This document shows positions 1 through 11,500 of a stretch of DNA of 64,000 bases, piece by piece. The position numbers and the translations under genes were made by a program. Within the stretch, counting starts at the first letter, position 1, and each line of letters opens with the position of its first letter. The stretch covers positions 1,984,001 to 2,048,000 of the forward strand of contig OZ251223.1 of assembly GCA_965240325.2 (NCBI GenBank), given 5' to 3'. The notes below the pieces were generated by a model. The model was not told the DNA's origin and made no database searches. It saw only the letters and a program-made list of their open reading frames with translations. Source of the DNA: Rebecca billardiae RCC1528 (Eukaryota > Haptophyta).

Positions 1-1146
1 GCGCACGCGATCGCCCCAGCCGGTGAGCGACTGGCCTTCCGTGGCCGGCAAGGAGGCGGCGCGTACAGCGATCATCGCCCGCAGAGCGGCGTCGGTCGCC
101 TCGGCCGCGCGCGCCCCTTGCGCCCACGAGCGCTGCCTGGCGGCCGCCAGCGCCAGATCGCGCGCGGCCGAGGAACCGGCCGGACCCGTCGCGGCGAGAG
201 GAGGCATGCGACGAGGGAGGACGTCCACGAGCGCTGCACACGCAGCGGCGGCCGGCTCGTACAAGTCGGAGCCGGCGAACGCGCCCAAAGGGAACCACTC
301 GCAGCCAGCAGCGAGCATCGGCGAGCGCGGCGGGCGCGTTCGGCTGGGAAGGGCCACGACGTGCGCCTCGCCGCCAAAGCGGCACTCGGCGCCGCGCAGG
401 CGTGTGGCGTAGATGCCCGTCAGCGGCGGGCCACCCGTGAGCGCGCGTGCGACGAGAGACTCGGCCCGTGGGCACGCCTCTGAGCGGGGGCACGACGACG
501 TGGATGAGCCCAGAAAGGAAGTCGGCGCGCCGCCGGGCGCGCGTCGACCGGCAAGGATGAGCGGCGCGTCGGGATCGTCGAGAGCGACGACGAGCGCCAG
601 CAGCGAGGTGCTGGAGTCCGTGGATGCACTGAGCGTGCGTGTCGGCTCGACCCACGCCAGCCGCGATGGCGGCATGCCACCTCCGCTGCGCGCCGCAGGC
701 GCGCGCAGCGGCGGCGGCGCACCGGCGCCGGCAGATGTCGCCGCCTGGCGAGCCCGCGCGTCTCCGCCGACGCGAGGCGGCGGCAGCCGCGAGCGGTCGA
801 GCAGCGCTGAGGCAGCCACGCCCGGCGCCAGCGAAGCGAGAGGCGTGGAGCCGCCCCGCCCCGCCGGCGCGAGCGGCGGCGGCGGCGCATCGCAGCCGAC
901 AGCCGGCGCGGTTGGGCGCGCGCGCTTGGCGCCGTCGACGCGGGGCGGCTGCAGCCGCGCGCGGGCAAGCAGCACGGCAGCACCCACGCCCGCCGTCACC
1001 GCCGCGACTGGCGAGGAGGCGGCAGATGACGAGTCGCCTGCGCGCGCAGCCTCAGCACGCAGCGACCGCGGTGAGGCAGCGGCGGCCAGCCCACCCGGCA
1101 AGGGAGCAGCAGGTGGTACCGCCGGCAGGGGCACCTCGGCGCTCAT
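1..1146 (-). CDS. Unknown protein, partial (runs off the left edge)
   Basis: An uninterrupted minus-strand frame of about 382 codons runs from an ATG at 1146 to the window edge. The first 150 codons are Ala/Pro/Arg-rich and contain two related blocks of about 45 codons (sharing LQPPRV / LPPPRV and APPPL motifs), so this part is an internal duplication and probably disordered. From about residue 158 the composition becomes that of a folded protein, with hydrophobic strands such as SLLALVVALDDPDAPLILAG, GIYATRLRGAECRFGGEAHV and AAGCEWFPLGAFAGSDLYEP. I do not recognise the family. It lies 95 bp downstream of the stop of the next ORF on the same strand, so the two could be one transcript, one spliced gene, or the two ORFs of a retroelement. 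The open frame also continues upstream of the chosen ATG, so the start is tentative. Confidence 0.5.
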   Translation of the reverse strand, partial: MSAEVPLPAVPPAAPLPGGLAAAASPRSLRAEAARAGDSSSAASSPVAAVTAGVGAAVLLARARLQPPRVDGAKRARPTAPAVGCDAPPPPLAPAGRGGSTPLASLAPGVAASALLDRSRLPPPRVGGDARARQAATSAGAGAPPPLRAPAARSGGGMPPSRLAWVEPTRTLSASTDSSTSLLALVVALDDPDAPLILAGRRAPGGAPTSFLGSSTSSCPRSEACPRAESLVARALTGGPPLTGIYATRLRGAECRFGGEAHVVALPSRTRPPRSPMLAAGCEWFPLGAFAGSDLYEPAAAACAALVDVLPRRMPPLAATGPAGSSAARDLALAAARQRSWAQGARAAEATDAALRAMIAVRAASLPATEGQSLTGWGDRVR

Positions 1147-1241
1147 CGCCGCGCGCGCGGCAGCGCCCGCGGGCCCGGCGGCGACCGCCGCCGCGGACGC
1201 CGGCGAGAGAAGCGGGCAGCAATCCGCCGGCGGGCGCCCAC

Positions 1242-3644
1242 TTAGTGGCCCGTCGGCAAGCCAAAACCCGAGGGCCAAGCGTCGAGAGCATGCTGGGCGA
1301 GGTCGACGGCATCGAGCGAGTGCGCGCCGGCGCCGATCGCGCCGTGGCCGGGTTGGCCCGAACACGGGCAGCGCCGGATGGCCACGTCCGCGAGTGAGGG
1401 CTTGGCCCTGCCGTCGGCGCGCAGCTTCGGGAACCGCGTGGCCACGACCGGCAGGCACGGGTCGACGTGCATCACACTCACGTACGCCGCCGAGAAGGAG
1501 CTCAGGCGGAAGAGGCCCAAGTTGTCCGAGAGCAGCCCGATGCCGAAGCAGTCGTGCGTCTCGGAGACGACATAGCCGACGGGGGGGCCGAAAGGCTTGG
1601 TGTTGAGGATGGTCACCTGCACGTCCGAGCCGTAGCTCGGCGCAGCGGCCGCAGGCCCGCGCGCCAACTGGCGCTGCTTCTTGCTCGGCGGGGGTTGCAG
1701 CTGCGCGCGAGCACGCCCTGGAGCGGTGGGCGACGGCTGCGGTTGCCCGCGCAAGGGGTTGGCCGGGGTGCTCGGGCCGGGGCCTGCCGACTGGCCGGCG
1801 CCCTGGCTGGCGCGGAGAGCGAGCATCCGGTCGACAAACGCCGCGCTCTGGTTCCAGGTGATCATGGTCGCCTGCGTGGAGCGACAGGCCTCGCGGATGG
1901 TGGCCAGCACGACCGACGACGGGTCGAGGAACGGCAGCTCAGGAATGCGCGCGAGCGGGTTGGGGTCGGCGAGGGCGACGCCAAAGCGCGTCTCGAGGTC
2001 AGCGAGCATCTCATTGACCAGAGCGACAGCAGCCGTCACCGCCAGGCCGATGCTGACGGCGGCCTGCAGTTCGACGAGCTTGCCAAAGAAGGAGTCGACC
2101 TCAGAGACGCCGACGTAGCCGAACAGCTTGATCGCCGCATCCTCCACGAGATGGAACATCCGGAGGTCTGTCAGCGTGTCCGAGAGCAGCGCCTCGAGCG
2201 ACACGAACGGCGTCAGCGCGCAGTAAACGGAGTGCTGCGAGAGGGCGGCGGTGAGCGCGTGCGAGAGCTCGACGATGCCCAGCGCCGTGAACTTGCCCGC
2301 CACGAGCGAGGAGCAGAGCTTGGATTCGAGCGTGAATGTCATCGACGCCTGCAGCTCGGGGACGTCCTCCCTGAGTCGCGCGGACAAGGCGCGCGCCAGA
2401 GGGCGGCCCCGCGCGGCCATCGAGAGCGTGATGAGCTGGAGGTTGCCGAGCTGCGAGGACGGGCTGGAGCCGGCGAGGACGCGGCGGATGAGGGTGAACC
2501 TCGACTGCAGCAGGAGGATCTCGCGCTGCCCAGCCGGGCTGGAGGCCGCCTTGAGGTCGAGCTCGCGCCACTCCGGGTTGTCCAGGAGAAGCGAGGCCGA
2601 GCCGGCAGCAGAGGAGCCGCGGTTGCCGCCGAGGCCCGAGCTCTGCGCAGCGGAGCCGCCATCGCCAGAGCCGAGGCCGACGAGCCTGGCGCGGACAAGC
2701 TCGAACGTGGCGCTGCCGCCGTGGTCAGAGATGCTGTCGACGACGCGCGCGACGTGAGAGTTCAGGAGCGCAAAAAGCTCGAACGACCACAGCACCAGCC
2801 CAGAAGAGGGCTGGACGACGGCGGCGAGCTTGTTGACGCACGAGGCGATGAGGTCGGCCGCCGGGGGTTGCGACGCCGAGACCACCAAGGAGAGGCTCGG
2901 GAAGAACGCGATGTACTCGGCGGGCGCGGAGCGGAGCGCCGAGTGTAACTCCTGGGGGGACGCCAGCAAACGCATCGCCTTGGCGAGGAAGACCAGGAGG
3001 TCGTCGGTCGAGTTGGGCAGGCTGGAGAGCAGCGCGCGCATGGAAGCGACGACGCGCACGAACGCATCAACGCGCAGAGCCCAGCTCACCGAAGCCGGAT
3101 ACGACACGCCGGGAGCCGCCCCGGAGTCGAGGATCTGGAGGGCACCGGCCGTCATGTCAAAGGCAGAAGCGTCCGCGAAATCGCCCGTGACGTGGCGCGG
3201 GCCCATGGTGAGCAGCAGGATGCCGAGCGGCGAGAAGAAGTAGCCCTCCAACATGAGGCGCGTCACCTTGAGGGAAGCGAAGGCCTTGAGCTCGGGCGAG
3301 GGCGGGGCGCCGAGGTTGTGCACCGAGAGCTCGATCAGGTCGTCGTCACCCACCACCACCGCCCACGGTGAGGTGCGCGTGCGCTCGAGGAACACAGAGA
3401 GCGAGTTCCCAAAGCCGTGCGTATCCGTCGCGAGCAAATCCAGCGCGCGCAGGATGGCTTGGTCCGTGAGGCCGATGCGGGCGAGCGTGGCTTTGGCGAG
3501 CGAGGTGAGGGGGCGGCCGTCGAGAGGGTCGCCCGCACGCGCAGCGCAAAAGATGAGGCCTTCGACCTGGGACACAGGGACCGACTGCATGGTCGGGTCG
3601 CCCGGGACAGGGGCCGGATCGATCACGCCCTCGTTTTCGGCCAT
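1242..3644 (-). CDS. Unknown 800-residue protein
   Basis: A single open frame encodes about 800 residues from the ATG at 3644 (MAENEGVIDP) to a TAA at 1242; upstream in-frame codons include no better ATG. Residues 1-560 are mostly helical, with normal globular composition and no obvious membrane segment or signal peptide. Residues about 575-640 form a Pro/Gln/Ser-rich linker ending in a basic stretch (KKQRQLAR) that could be a nuclear signal. The last 60 residues include a Cys/His cluster (CPCSGQPGH then a later H), loosely like a zinc knuckle. No catalytic motif is visible. The following ORF on the same strand starts 95 bp downstream. A retroelement Gag-like protein is one possibility, suggested only by size, the basic linker and the Cys/His tail; an ordinary lineage-specific nuclear protein is equally possible. 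Confidence 0.55.
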   Translation of the reverse strand: MAENEGVIDPAPVPGDPTMQSVPVSQVEGLIFCAARAGDPLDGRPLTSLAKATLARIGLTDQAILRALDLLATDTHGFGNSLSVFLERTRTSPWAVVVGDDDLIELSVHNLGAPPSPELKAFASLKVTRLMLEGYFFSPLGILLLTMGPRHVTGDFADASAFDMTAGALQILDSGAAPGVSYPASVSWALRVDAFVRVVASMRALLSSLPNSTDDLLVFLAKAMRLLASPQELHSALRSAPAEYIAFFPSLSLVVSASQPPAADLIASCVNKLAAVVQPSSGLVLWSFELFALLNSHVARVVDSISDHGGSATFELVRARLVGLGSGDGGSAAQSSGLGGNRGSSAAGSASLLLDNPEWRELDLKAASSPAGQREILLLQSRFTLIRRVLAGSSPSSQLGNLQLITLSMAARGRPLARALSARLREDVPELQASMTFTLESKLCSSLVAGKFTALGIVELSHALTAALSQHSVYCALTPFVSLEALLSDTLTDLRMFHLVEDAAIKLFGYVGVSEVDSFFGKLVELQAAVSIGLAVTAAVALVNEMLADLETRFGVALADPNPLARIPELPFLDPSSVVLATIREACRSTQATMITWNQSAAFVDRMLALRASQGAGQSAGPGPSTPANPLRGQPQPSPTAPGRARAQLQPPPSKKQRQLARGPAAAAPSYGSDVQVTILNTKPFGPPVGYVVSETHDCFGIGLLSDNLGLFRLSSFSAAYVSVMHVDPCLPVVATRFPKLRADGRAKPSLADVAIRRCPCSGQPGHGAIGAGAHSLDAVDLAQHALDAWPSGFGLPTGH

Positions 3645-4106
3645 GAAGAGGAGGTGGTGGTTGCCAACGAGCACAAGCAAAGAACGCAGAGGAGATGGCG
3701 GGACCTCGGGCTTTGCAGATGCGCAGGCCGAAGCAGGGGCTGCCGAGAGATGAGCAGCTCGGCCCGAAAGGTCGTGTAACCGATGATCGAGCGAGCTCTG
3801 CTAGGTGGGCTGCTTGATATGAACTTTGGTAAGTTGCCACGCCGACTTAAGATGACCTTGTATATGATCTCGAGCGCCGGATAGTGGAGAGGAGCGGGTA
3901 CTTACAGAGGAGCCAGTGTGGTTGGCCGATATGAAAGGACCAGCGCCCGCCATGATGATGATAAAGGATAGCTCCGTGGCCGATGAGCTCCGGAAATCGA
4001 CTGCAACTACCTGCAGGACCTAGAAGACGATGGCGGCCCTTGTCCACCAGCTGCGCGTTGCCTTTCCAGCCTCCCGACACACTCGGTTATAACTCCGTTA
4101 TAACGC

Positions 4107-4179
<73 letters not shown>

Positions 4180-4375
4180 TATACGCGAGTCGTACTGCTG
4201 TTTACTTCGTCGTCCGGCGCATGACGAATTAAATCGGTGACACTGACTGACTCATCGCTGACGCGGGCTGACGACGCCGCTGACGGCGGCCCGCTGAGAG
4301 GGGCAGGCGGGCTGCCGGGCTCAGTGGGCCTGTGGCCGAGCAGGTAGGCCGACAGGCCGATCGCGTGTAGGCGGC
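3645..4375. other. Gene-free stretch
   Basis: About 730 bases between the unknown ORF (start 3644) and the stop of BUD31 (4376). It holds a long TA microsatellite and AT-richer sequence; no gene is supported. Confidence 0.6.
4111..4178. repeat. (TA)n microsatellite
   Basis: Thirty-four uninterrupted TA units by eye. It lies in intergenic DNA downstream of BUD31. Confidence 0.95.
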
Positions 4376-5249
4376 TCACGGTTCGCCGCGCAGCGCCCTT
4401 AATCGCGCAGCGACTTCCGGATCCTCAGGCTCCTCGCGAAGCGCCTTGAGGCGCTTGGCCACCGCTGGGTCCTCCACTTCTGTAGGCTCGTCGAGAGCGT
4501 CGTCGGCAGCGCTGGTGCCCGCGCCACCGCGGGCAGTAGTAGAGCTCGGCCCGGCCTGCGCGCGCCCGCTGTCGCCCGGGCCGCCTTTCCGCTTCTTCGC
4601 GGCCCAGACGGTGTACGGATCGGTCCACCACACCGGCCCGCCGTTGATACCGTCGCCCGATGCGCAGCTCACGCAGCCGGTCAGCACGCTCGGCGCGATG
4701 TGGCCCGTACGCTGCGCAAGGGGTACCCGGCAAATAGCTGCGGTGCCGAAGTTCGTCGAGTTTTTGTTGATCGCGCTCATCGAGCAGAGGATCTCATACC
4801 CAGACTGCCGCCACTTGCTGATCAGTGCCGTGTCAATCACCTTGTGTCTGGCAAGGAAGTCGTACAGCTCCTGCGAGATCTTTCCCTCCTTGTAGTAGAG
4901 CTCGTAGATGTACCTGCGCAGCGCGCAGCACGCAGGCGGCGAGAGGGCGAGGCTGAAGGACATTGCCGGTGCCAAGTACACACCATGCGCACGCAGAACC
5001 CTTCCCTCCCCTTTCCCACTCCCCTCCACGTGTGGCGCCCAGCAGGGGCGGTCGGATGCATCGAGCGACATGCCTGTTCTTCTCGTAGTGAATGCGGTGG
5101 ATGGGCCACTGGCTCTCCGCCTTCCTCTTCCCCTCGTGCGGCTCGTTGACCGCGTCCCTGAGCTTGCTCTCGAAGAAGTCCAGCGACGGCTCGATCAGGT
5201 CCCAGCCCTCCGGCTTCCTCTTGTTGCCTACGCGGACGCGCCACGACAT
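4376..5249 (-). CDS. BUD31: BUD31/G10 pre-mRNA splicing factor, two exons
   Basis: Exons complement(4376..4913) and complement(5074..5249). The product is a homologue of BUD31 (G10), a component of activated spliceosomes. Exon 1 gives the family N-terminus (KPEGWDLIEPSLDFFESKLR, then EPHEGKRKAESQWPIHRIHY); exon 2 resumes with RYIYELYYKEGKISQELYDF, TALISKWRQSGYE and NFGTAAICRVP. The 160-nt intron splits the Arg of the conserved N-R-Y and is GC-AG (AG|GCATGT ... GCGCAG|G); no GT donor gives the conserved frame. Two oddities: the usual zinc cluster has nine Cys, but only four are clearly kept here (LCSMS, AAIC, TGCVSC); and an acidic/basic tail of about 80 residues follows the normal end, where animal and yeast proteins stop. 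The start is the ATG at 5249. It is divergent from BRR2, with 265 bp between the two ATGs. Confidence 0.92.
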
Positions 5250-5514
5250 GCTGGATCAGGGACGCTCGTCCGCCCGTGGCTTGCCGTGGCGGAGCTGCAG
5301 CAAAACATTTGGCGCGACCGCGAGGCTGGCGCCATCGTGACTGAAAGCTCACGGCCTGCGTGTTCGTGTTGTGCGGCTCGGCGCGCGTCCGTGCACGCCC
5401 TGGGCCTGGCGTGCGGGCCGGTCGATCGCGCGAGCACGCGTACGGGCGGCGCCAGCCCTCGCCACTGGCACGTCTGATACCGCCGTGTGCGCTTGACCGC
5501 CACCCTCGGCCACC
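5250..5514. promoter_or_regulatory. Shared divergent promoter region of BUD31 and BRR2
   Basis: Only 265 bases separate the BUD31 start (minus) from the BRR2 start (plus), so both promoters and both 5' untranslated regions must fit here. No TATA box is evident. That it works as one bidirectional promoter is inferred from spacing. Confidence 0.5.
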
Positions 5515-8500
5515 ATGGCGGAGCAGGTCGCGCGCTTCCGGCAGTATGAGTACCGCGCGGTGCGTGCTGCACGTGGCCGCGCGGCGCCCCTGCGCGCGCG
5601 TGGCGACCGCGAGGCTTCACTGCCCGCGGGGTGGCGCTTCACCCGCTCACACTGGGCGCGCGCCCCGCCGACTCTCGCCCCGTCGCCCCGCGCAGACATC
5701 CAACCTCGTGCTCACGAGCAACGTCGAGCGCACGCGACTTGACGAGCCCACGGGTGAGCCGGAGTCGCTGGTGGGCAAGATGAAGGGCACGCGCATGGGC
5801 GACCGCGTGGTGTTCTCGAAGCCGCGCGAGCTCGAGGATGCGCGCAAGCGCAAGGCGGCCAACCTCGACACGCTCGCGCGCAAGAAGGGCAAGGGCTCGG
5901 CGCAGCACGGCGTGCTCCAGTCAGTCGACGACCTCGACTCCTATGTGCCGCGCACCAAGGAGACGCGCGCGGCGTACGAGGCGATCCTGAACGAGATGCA
6001 GCAGCAGCTCGGCGACCAGCCGCAGGACGTGCTGCGCGGCGCGGCGGACGAGGTGCTCGCGTGCCTCAAGAACGACGAGCTGACCGACCCGCAGCGCAAG
6101 GCGGAGATTGAGAAGCTTCTCAACACGCTCCGGCCGGAGCAGTTTGCCAAGCTGGTCGACCTGGGCAAGCGGATCACCGACTTCCTCCGCGACGACGCCG
6201 CGCGCGGCGCGGCGAAGCTCGACGACGAGCTCGGCGTCGCCGTCGTCTTCGACGACGACGACGACGCCGACGAGGAGGCGGAAGGCGAGGGCGGCGCGCA
6301 GCTGCTCGTGGACGAGGACGAGGAGGACGACGAGGACGACGAGGAGGCGGAGGCGGCGCGCGCGGGCGCGGGCGCGGGCACCTCGGCCGCCGGCGCGGAG
6401 GACGAGCGCGCGGGGCTCCGCGCGGCCGAGCAGCAGGACGAGGACGCGGCGGACGGCGGCGGCGCGCGCGGCAAGCGCCCGGCCTCGGGCGCGGCGGGCG
6501 GCGAGCCGGGCGCAGACGCGCTCGCGGCGCAGGCGATCGATGCGCACTGGCTGCAGCGCCAGCTGGCGAAGCACTACACCGACGCGATCGTCGCGCAGCA
6601 GATGGCGACCGACGTGCTCGGCTGCCTGCTCGAGGACGACGACCGCGCCGCTGAGAACTCGCTCGTCGGCCTCCTCGACTTTGACAAGTTCGACCTGGTG
6701 AAGCTGCTGCTGCGGCACCGGTGGAAGGTGGCGTGCTGCGTGCAGCTCGCGCAGGCGCAGTCGGACGAGGAGCGCGCCGCGCTGCGCCAGCGCATGGCGG
6801 CGCGGGCGCAGACCGCGGCGGTGCTGCGCGAGCTCGACGCGGCGAACGTGCGCACCGACGACGTGTTCAACGAGACGCGCCAGCTCGAGCAGCGCATGCG
6901 GCGTGAGGCGGCCGACCTCGCGCGCCGGCAGAAGGCGGACGGCGCGGCGGGCGGCCGCGGCGCGGCCGACGGCGCCGAGGAGCTCGCGCCCCTCGGCGCG
7001 GCGGAGGCGCACCGCGCGCCGGCGCTCGTCGACCTCGAGTCGCTCAAGTTCGACGCCGGCGGGCACACCATGACCAACCGGCAGTGCAAGCTGCCCGCCG
7101 GCTCGTTCCGCACGCAGCGCAAGGGCTACGAGGAGGTGCACGTGCCCGCGCTGATGGCGCCGCCGCCCGGCCCCGACGAGCGGCTCGTGCCGCTCACCGA
7201 GCTGCCGGCGTGGGCGCAGCCCGCGTTCCGCGGGATGGGCACGCTCAACCGCGTGCAGAGCCGCGTGTACAAGTCGGCGCTCTTCGAGGCCGACAACATG
7301 CTCGTGTGCGCGCCGACGGGCGCGGGCAAGACGAACGTGGCGCTGCTGACCGTGCTGCACGAGTTTGGGCTGCACCTCGCGGAGGGCGGCGACGGCGTCG
7401 TGGCCGACGTGGACGCGGAGCCCGGCGAGGGCGGCGAGCGGCCGCACAAGGTGCCGCTGCGGCTGGACGAGTTCAAGGTCGTCTACATCGCGCCGATGAA
7501 GGCGCTCGTGCAGGAGGTCGTGACCAACTTTTCGAAGCGGCTGGGGCCGTACGGCGTGACGGTGCGCGAGCTGACGGGCGACTCGCAGCTCACCAAGGCG
7601 CAGATCGCCGAGACGCAGATCATCGTGACGACGCCGGAGAAGTGGGACATCGTCACGCGCAAGTCGGGCGAGCGCACGTACACGCAGCTCGTGCGCCTCG
7701 TCATCATCGACGAGATCCACCTGCTGCACGACGACCGCGGCGCGGTGCTCGAGGCGATCATCGCGCGCATCCTGCGGCAGGTCGAGAGCTCGATGGAGAT
7801 GACGCGGATCGTGGGGATCTCGGCGACGCTGCCCAACTTCGAGGACGTGGCGACGCTGCTGCGCGTGCACCCGGAGCGCGGCCTCTTCTTCTTCGACAAC
7901 TCGTTCCGCCCCGTGCCGCTGCAGCAGCAGTACATCGGCATCTCGGAGAAGAAGGCCATCAAGCGGTACCAGCTGATGAACCAGCTGTGCTACGAGAAGG
8001 TCCTCGCGCAGGCCGAGCAGAGCAACCAGGTGCTCATCTTCGTGCACTCGCGGAAGGAGACGGCGAAGACGGCGCGCTCGATCCGCGACATCGCCCTCGA
8101 CAGCGCCACGCTCGGCACCTTCCTCGACGACACCTCCGGCTCGCGCGAGATCCTGACCGAGGAGGCGGCGCGCGTGAAGTCGCCCGAGCTCGCCGAGCTG
8201 CTGCAGTACGGCTTCGCCATCCACCACGCGGGGCTGGCGCGCGTGGACCGCGAGGCGGTGGAGGACCTGTTCGCGGACGGGCACGTGAAGGTGCTCGTCT
8301 CCACCGCCACGCTCGCGTGGGGCGTCAACCTGCCCGCGCACACCGTGATCATCAAGGGCACGCAGGTGTACAACCCGGAGCGCGGCGCGTGGGTCGAGCT
8401 CTCGCCGCTCGACATGATGCAGATGATCGGCCGCGCGGGCCGGCCGCAGCACGACACGGAGGGCGAGGGGATCATCCTCACGACGCACTCGGAGCTGCAG

Positions 8501-11500
8501 TACTACCTCTCCCTGCTCAACCAGCAGCTGCCCATCGAGTCGCAGTTCATCTCCAAGCTCGCGGACAACCTGAACGCGGAGGTCGTGCTCGGCTCGGTGC
8601 ACACGGCGCGCGAGGGCGTCGAGTGGCTCGGCTACACGTACCTCTTCATCCGCATGCTGCGCAACCCGGCGCTGTACGGCGCGTCGGCGGCGGAGGCGCG
8701 CGAGGACGAGCTGCTCGAGGCGCGGCGCGCCGACCTCATCCACTCCGCCGCGACCGTGCTCGACCGCGCCGGCCTCTGCCGGTACGTGCGCAAGACCGGC
8801 CAGCTGCAGCCGACCGACCTCGGCCGCGTCGCCGCCTACTACTACGTCGGCCACGAGACCATGTCGCTGTACAACGAGTTCCTCAAGCCGACGCTGTCGG
8901 ACATCGAGGTGTTCCGGCTGTTCGCGCTCTCGCGCGAGTTCGCCTCGATGAGCGTGCGCGAGGAGGAGAAGCAGGAGCTGCTCAAGCTCGTCGAGCGCGT
9001 GCCGGTGCCGGTGAAGGAGGGCGTGGACGAGCCGACCGCCAAGGTGAACGTGCTGCTGCAGGCGTACATTTCGCAGCTCAAGCTCGACGGGTTCGCGCTC
9101 GCGGCGGACATGGTGTACGTGACGCAGTCGGCCGCCCGGCTGCTCCGCGCGCTGCACGAGGTCGCGCTCAAGCGCGGCTGGGCCGGCCTCGCCGAGAAGC
9201 TGCTGACGACCTGCCTGATGGTCGACAGGCGCATGTGGCTCTCGCAGTCGCCGCTGCGCCAGTTCAAGAATGCGCGCGGCGAGCTCACGCTGCCCGACGA
9301 CATCATCAAGAAGATCGAGAAGAAGGACTTCCCGTGGGAGCGGTTCTACGACCTGCAGCCGCACGAGATCGGCGAGCTCGTCCGCTTCCCCAAGATGGGC
9401 AAGACGATCCACCGGCTGGTGCACCAGTTCCCGAGGCTCGAGCTGTCGGCGCACGTGCAGCCGATCACGCGCACCGTGCTGCGCGTCGAGCTCACCATCA
9501 CGCCCGACTTCCAGTTCGAGTTCAAGGTGCACGGCGGCGCGGAGTCGTTCCACGTGCTCGTCGAGGACGTCGACGGCGAGTCGATCCTGCACCACGAGCT
9601 CTTCCTCCTCAAGCACAAGTTCGCGGAGGAGGACCACACGCTCGCGTTCACCGTGCCCCTCTCCGACCCGCTGCCGCCGCAGTACTTTGTGCGCGTGATC
9701 TCCGACCGCTGGCTCGGCTCGGAGACGGTGCTGCCGATCTCGTTCCGCCACCTGATCCTGCCGGAGAAGTACGCGCCGCCGACCGAGCTGCTCGACCTGC
9801 AGCCGCTCCCCGCCTCCGCCGTCGGCGCCGAGTACGGCGGCTACTTCGCCGAGCGGTTCTCGCACTTCAACCCGATCCAGACGCAGACGTTCCAGCCGCT
9901 GTGCGCGACCGACGACAACGTGCTCGTGTGCGCGCCGTCGGGCTCGGGGAAGACGGTGTGCGCCGAGCTCGCGATCCTGCGCATGCTGCAGCGGCACGGC
10001 CGCGAGGGCGGCGCGCGCTGCCTCTACCTCGCGCCGCTCGACGAGATCGCCGCCGAGCGGTACGCTGACTGGGCGTCTGGGCTGGGCCCCAAGCTCGGCC
10101 TCACGGTCGTGCGGCTGTGCGGCGAGACGGCGTCCGACCTCAAGCTGCTGGAGAAGGGGCAGCTGATCGTCGCGACGGCGCAGCAGTGGGACGTGCTCTC
10201 GCGCCGGTGGAAGCAGCGGCGCAACGTCCAGGCCGTGCGCCTCGTCGTGTGCGACGAGCTCCACCTGATCGGCGGCGACGTGGGGCCGACGCTCGAGATT
10301 GTCGCCTCGCGCATGCGCTACATTGCGGCGCAGACGGACGCGCCCATCCGGATGCTCGGGCTCGCGACGAGCCTGGCGAACGCGCGCGACGTGGGCGAGT
10401 GGCTCGGCGCGGGCGCGGGCGGCGTGTTCAACTTCCACCCCTCGGTGCGCCCCGTCCCGCTCGACGTGCACATCCAGGGCTTCGACATTGCGCACGTGCC
10501 GCAGCGGCTGCTCGCGATGGCCAAGCCGCTCTACTTCGCCCTGGGCTCGTACTCGAGCGCGGACAAGCCGGCGCTCGTGTTCGTGCCGTCGGCGAAGCAG
10601 GCGCAGCTCACGGCGGTGGACGTGCTCACGTTCGCCAAGAACGCGGGCACCCCCGACCGCTTCCTCCACCTCTCCGCCGCCGACCTCGCGCCGCACCTCG
10701 CGAAGATCACCGACCCGGCCGCGCGCCACCTCGCCGAGCGCGGCGTGTGCGTGCTGCACGAGCACATGGGCGCGGAGGAGCGGCGCGTGCTCGAGGCGCT
10801 GTTCGACGCGGGGGCGATCTCGCTGTGCATCGTGACCCACTCGCTCTGCTGGGGGCTGCCGCTCAAGGCGCACCTCGTCGTCCTCCTCGACACGCAGTTC
10901 TTCGACGGCGCGGAGCACCGGTACGCTGATTACCCGCTCACGTCGCTCCTGCAGATGATGGCGCGCGCGAGCAGGCCGCAGCTCGACGACTCGGGCCGCT
11001 GCGTGATCCTGTGCCACACGCCGAAGAAGGCGTTCTTCAAGAAGTTCCTGTACGAGCCGCTCCCCGTCGAGTCGCACGTGCACCACTTCCTGCACGACCA
11101 CCTCTGCGCCGAGGTGGTGACGAAGACGGTCGAGAACAAGCAGGACGCGGTCGACTACCTCACGTGGACCTTCATGTACCGCAGGCTCACGCAGAACCCC
11201 AACTACTACAACCTCACCGGCGCGAGCCATCGGCACCTCTCGGACTACCTGTCCGAGCTCGTCGAGACGACGCTGTCCGATCTCGACCAGGCGCGATGCA
11301 TCGCCATCGACGTGCGCGCACTCGCCGCGCCGCCGCCGCGCGCGCCGCGCCGCCGCCGCCGCCGCGGCGCCCCGCCCGCCCTGCGACGGCCGCCCCGCCT
11401 CCCTCCCTCCTCCCTCTCAGCCGCGCACGCGCCCTCGCGCCTCGCGCGCGGCGCGCGCGCGCAGGAGGACGGGATGGACGTCTCGCCGCTCAACCTGGGG

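Noticed and set aside
5921-11236. Open frame of about 1770 codons antisense to BRR2
   Set aside because: It mirrors BRR2 codon positions and is rich in Arg/Leu/Val/His from G/C third positions; it is a shadow of a highly biased gene with no family pattern.
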